Assembly: GCA_034520365.1 (NCBI GenBank)
Contig: JAXHNP010000003.1
Coordinates: 496,001 to 560,000, forward strand
Origin: Desulfobacterales bacterium
GTDB lineage: Bacteria > Desulfobacterota > Desulfobacteria > Desulfobacterales > Desulfosalsimonadaceae
Direction: 5' to 3'
Length of the DNA: 64,000 bases
The position numbers were made by a program, and so were the translations under genes. Positions 63,733 through 64,000 of this stretch are shown piece after piece. How positions within the stretch are numbered: the first letter of the stretch is position 1; each line of letters opens with the position of its first letter. The notes beneath the pieces were generated by a model. It searched no databases. It had not been told where the DNA came from and saw only the letters and a list, made by a program, of their open reading frames with translations.

Positions 63733-64000
63733 ATGAAAATTCGTATCCTATTGGTTGATGATGAGGCCAGCTTTGTGGAACAGCTGGCCGAACGCCTGAA
63801 ACTAAGAGACTATGATGTCACCACCTGCCTGAGCGGTGAAGAAGCCGTAGAAAAAATCAAAAAATATAATTACGATGTGGTGGTCCTTGATGTGGCCATG
63901 CCCGGCATTGACGGAACCGAGGCGCTGCGCCAGATTAAATCCATGAAACCGCTCATCGAGGTCATCATGCTAACCGGCCATGCCACAGTGGAGTCTGCCA
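63733..64000 (+). CDS. Response regulator, N-terminal part (cut by window end)
   Basis: 89 complete codons are visible. The receiver starts MKIRILLVDDEASFVEQLAE, with Asp53 (VVLDVAMPG) and Thr in MLTGHATVE; the conserved Lys and any output domain lie beyond the window. AAGGGGG lies before the ATG at 63733. It is the fourth receiver gene of the cluster and shows that the cluster continues past the window. Confidence 0.93.
   Translation, partial: MKIRILLVDDEASFVEQLAERLKLRDYDVTTCLSGEEAVEKIKKYNYDVVVLDVAMPGIDGTEALRQIKSMKPLIEVIMLTGHATVESA

Overview
The window reads as a chromosomal segment of a Gram-negative anaerobe of the Desulfobacterota, most likely a sulfate reducer of the Desulfobacteraceae/Desulfosarcinaceae type. 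This is inferred from gene content, not from a marker search. The supporting signs are an LPS and outer-membrane assembly set (fabZ, lpxD, skp, bamA, lolCE, lolD, tamA, tamB), a Thi4 thiazole synthase with His at the sulfur-donor position (the sulfide-dependent type), a rubredoxin, an orphan CooC-like ATPase, class I fumarase, acetate-activating enzymes and a dense sigma-54 two-component cluster. GC content looks moderate, coding density is high, and the intergenic spaces carry many small repeat families.

Layout. 1-10242 is one long minus-strand array reading pilC, a PilS-like kinase, lysS, lolC/E, lolD, bamA, skp, lpxD and fabZ (fabZ is cut by the window edge). 10546-16250 (+) holds a DHH-CBS-tRNA nucleotidyltransferase fusion, an M50 protease, trpS, scpA and scpB, followed by tRNA-Val(CAC) with its own promoter and terminator. 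16682-24793 (+) carries hsp20, lon, gmhB, recD2, an SH3/coiled-coil membrane protein and nadB, and then an SDR gene on the minus strand. 26240-30918 (+) is a ProVWX-type betaine transporter followed by a porin. 31118-31990 holds three small metal-binding-looking proteins, including an atypical rubredoxin. 31993-49159 is mostly minus strand: tamB, tamA, yihY, fumarase, thiC, thi4 under a TPP riboswitch, cooC, a short membrane protein, floA and two NfeD proteins.

49569-56224 (+) is an acetate/acyl-CoA module: a CoA hydrolase/transferase fused to a GNAT acetyltransferase, acetyl-CoA synthetase with the acetylatable Lys609 motif, an AcuC-like deacetylase, and a second AMP-forming ligase. It resembles an acetylation-controlled acetate switch. 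A small four-helix-bundle cassette flanked by hexamer arrays separates it from the last region.

56864-64000 (+, running off the window) is the most unusual part. It encodes a PAS-sigma54 activator, a NifX-like protein, a membrane histidine kinase, a receiver, a kinase-like protein without a recognisable ATP-binding site, a small protein made of a repeated FAEAGE motif, a degenerate receiver and a normal receiver that both end in the same FAEAGE motif, a CBS protein and a further receiver. A well-spaced sigma-54 promoter lies in front of the small FAEAGE protein. I do not recognise this as a described system.

Repeats: five heptamer arrays (TAATACC/TACACCC type), three copies of an about 115-150 bp element beginning GACGGCTTCGCAAAAAGTCC next to gene 3' ends, palindromic GTCATTTCGAG elements, and a 197-bp MITE-like element with inverted ends and an 8-bp target duplication just upstream of the acetate operon.
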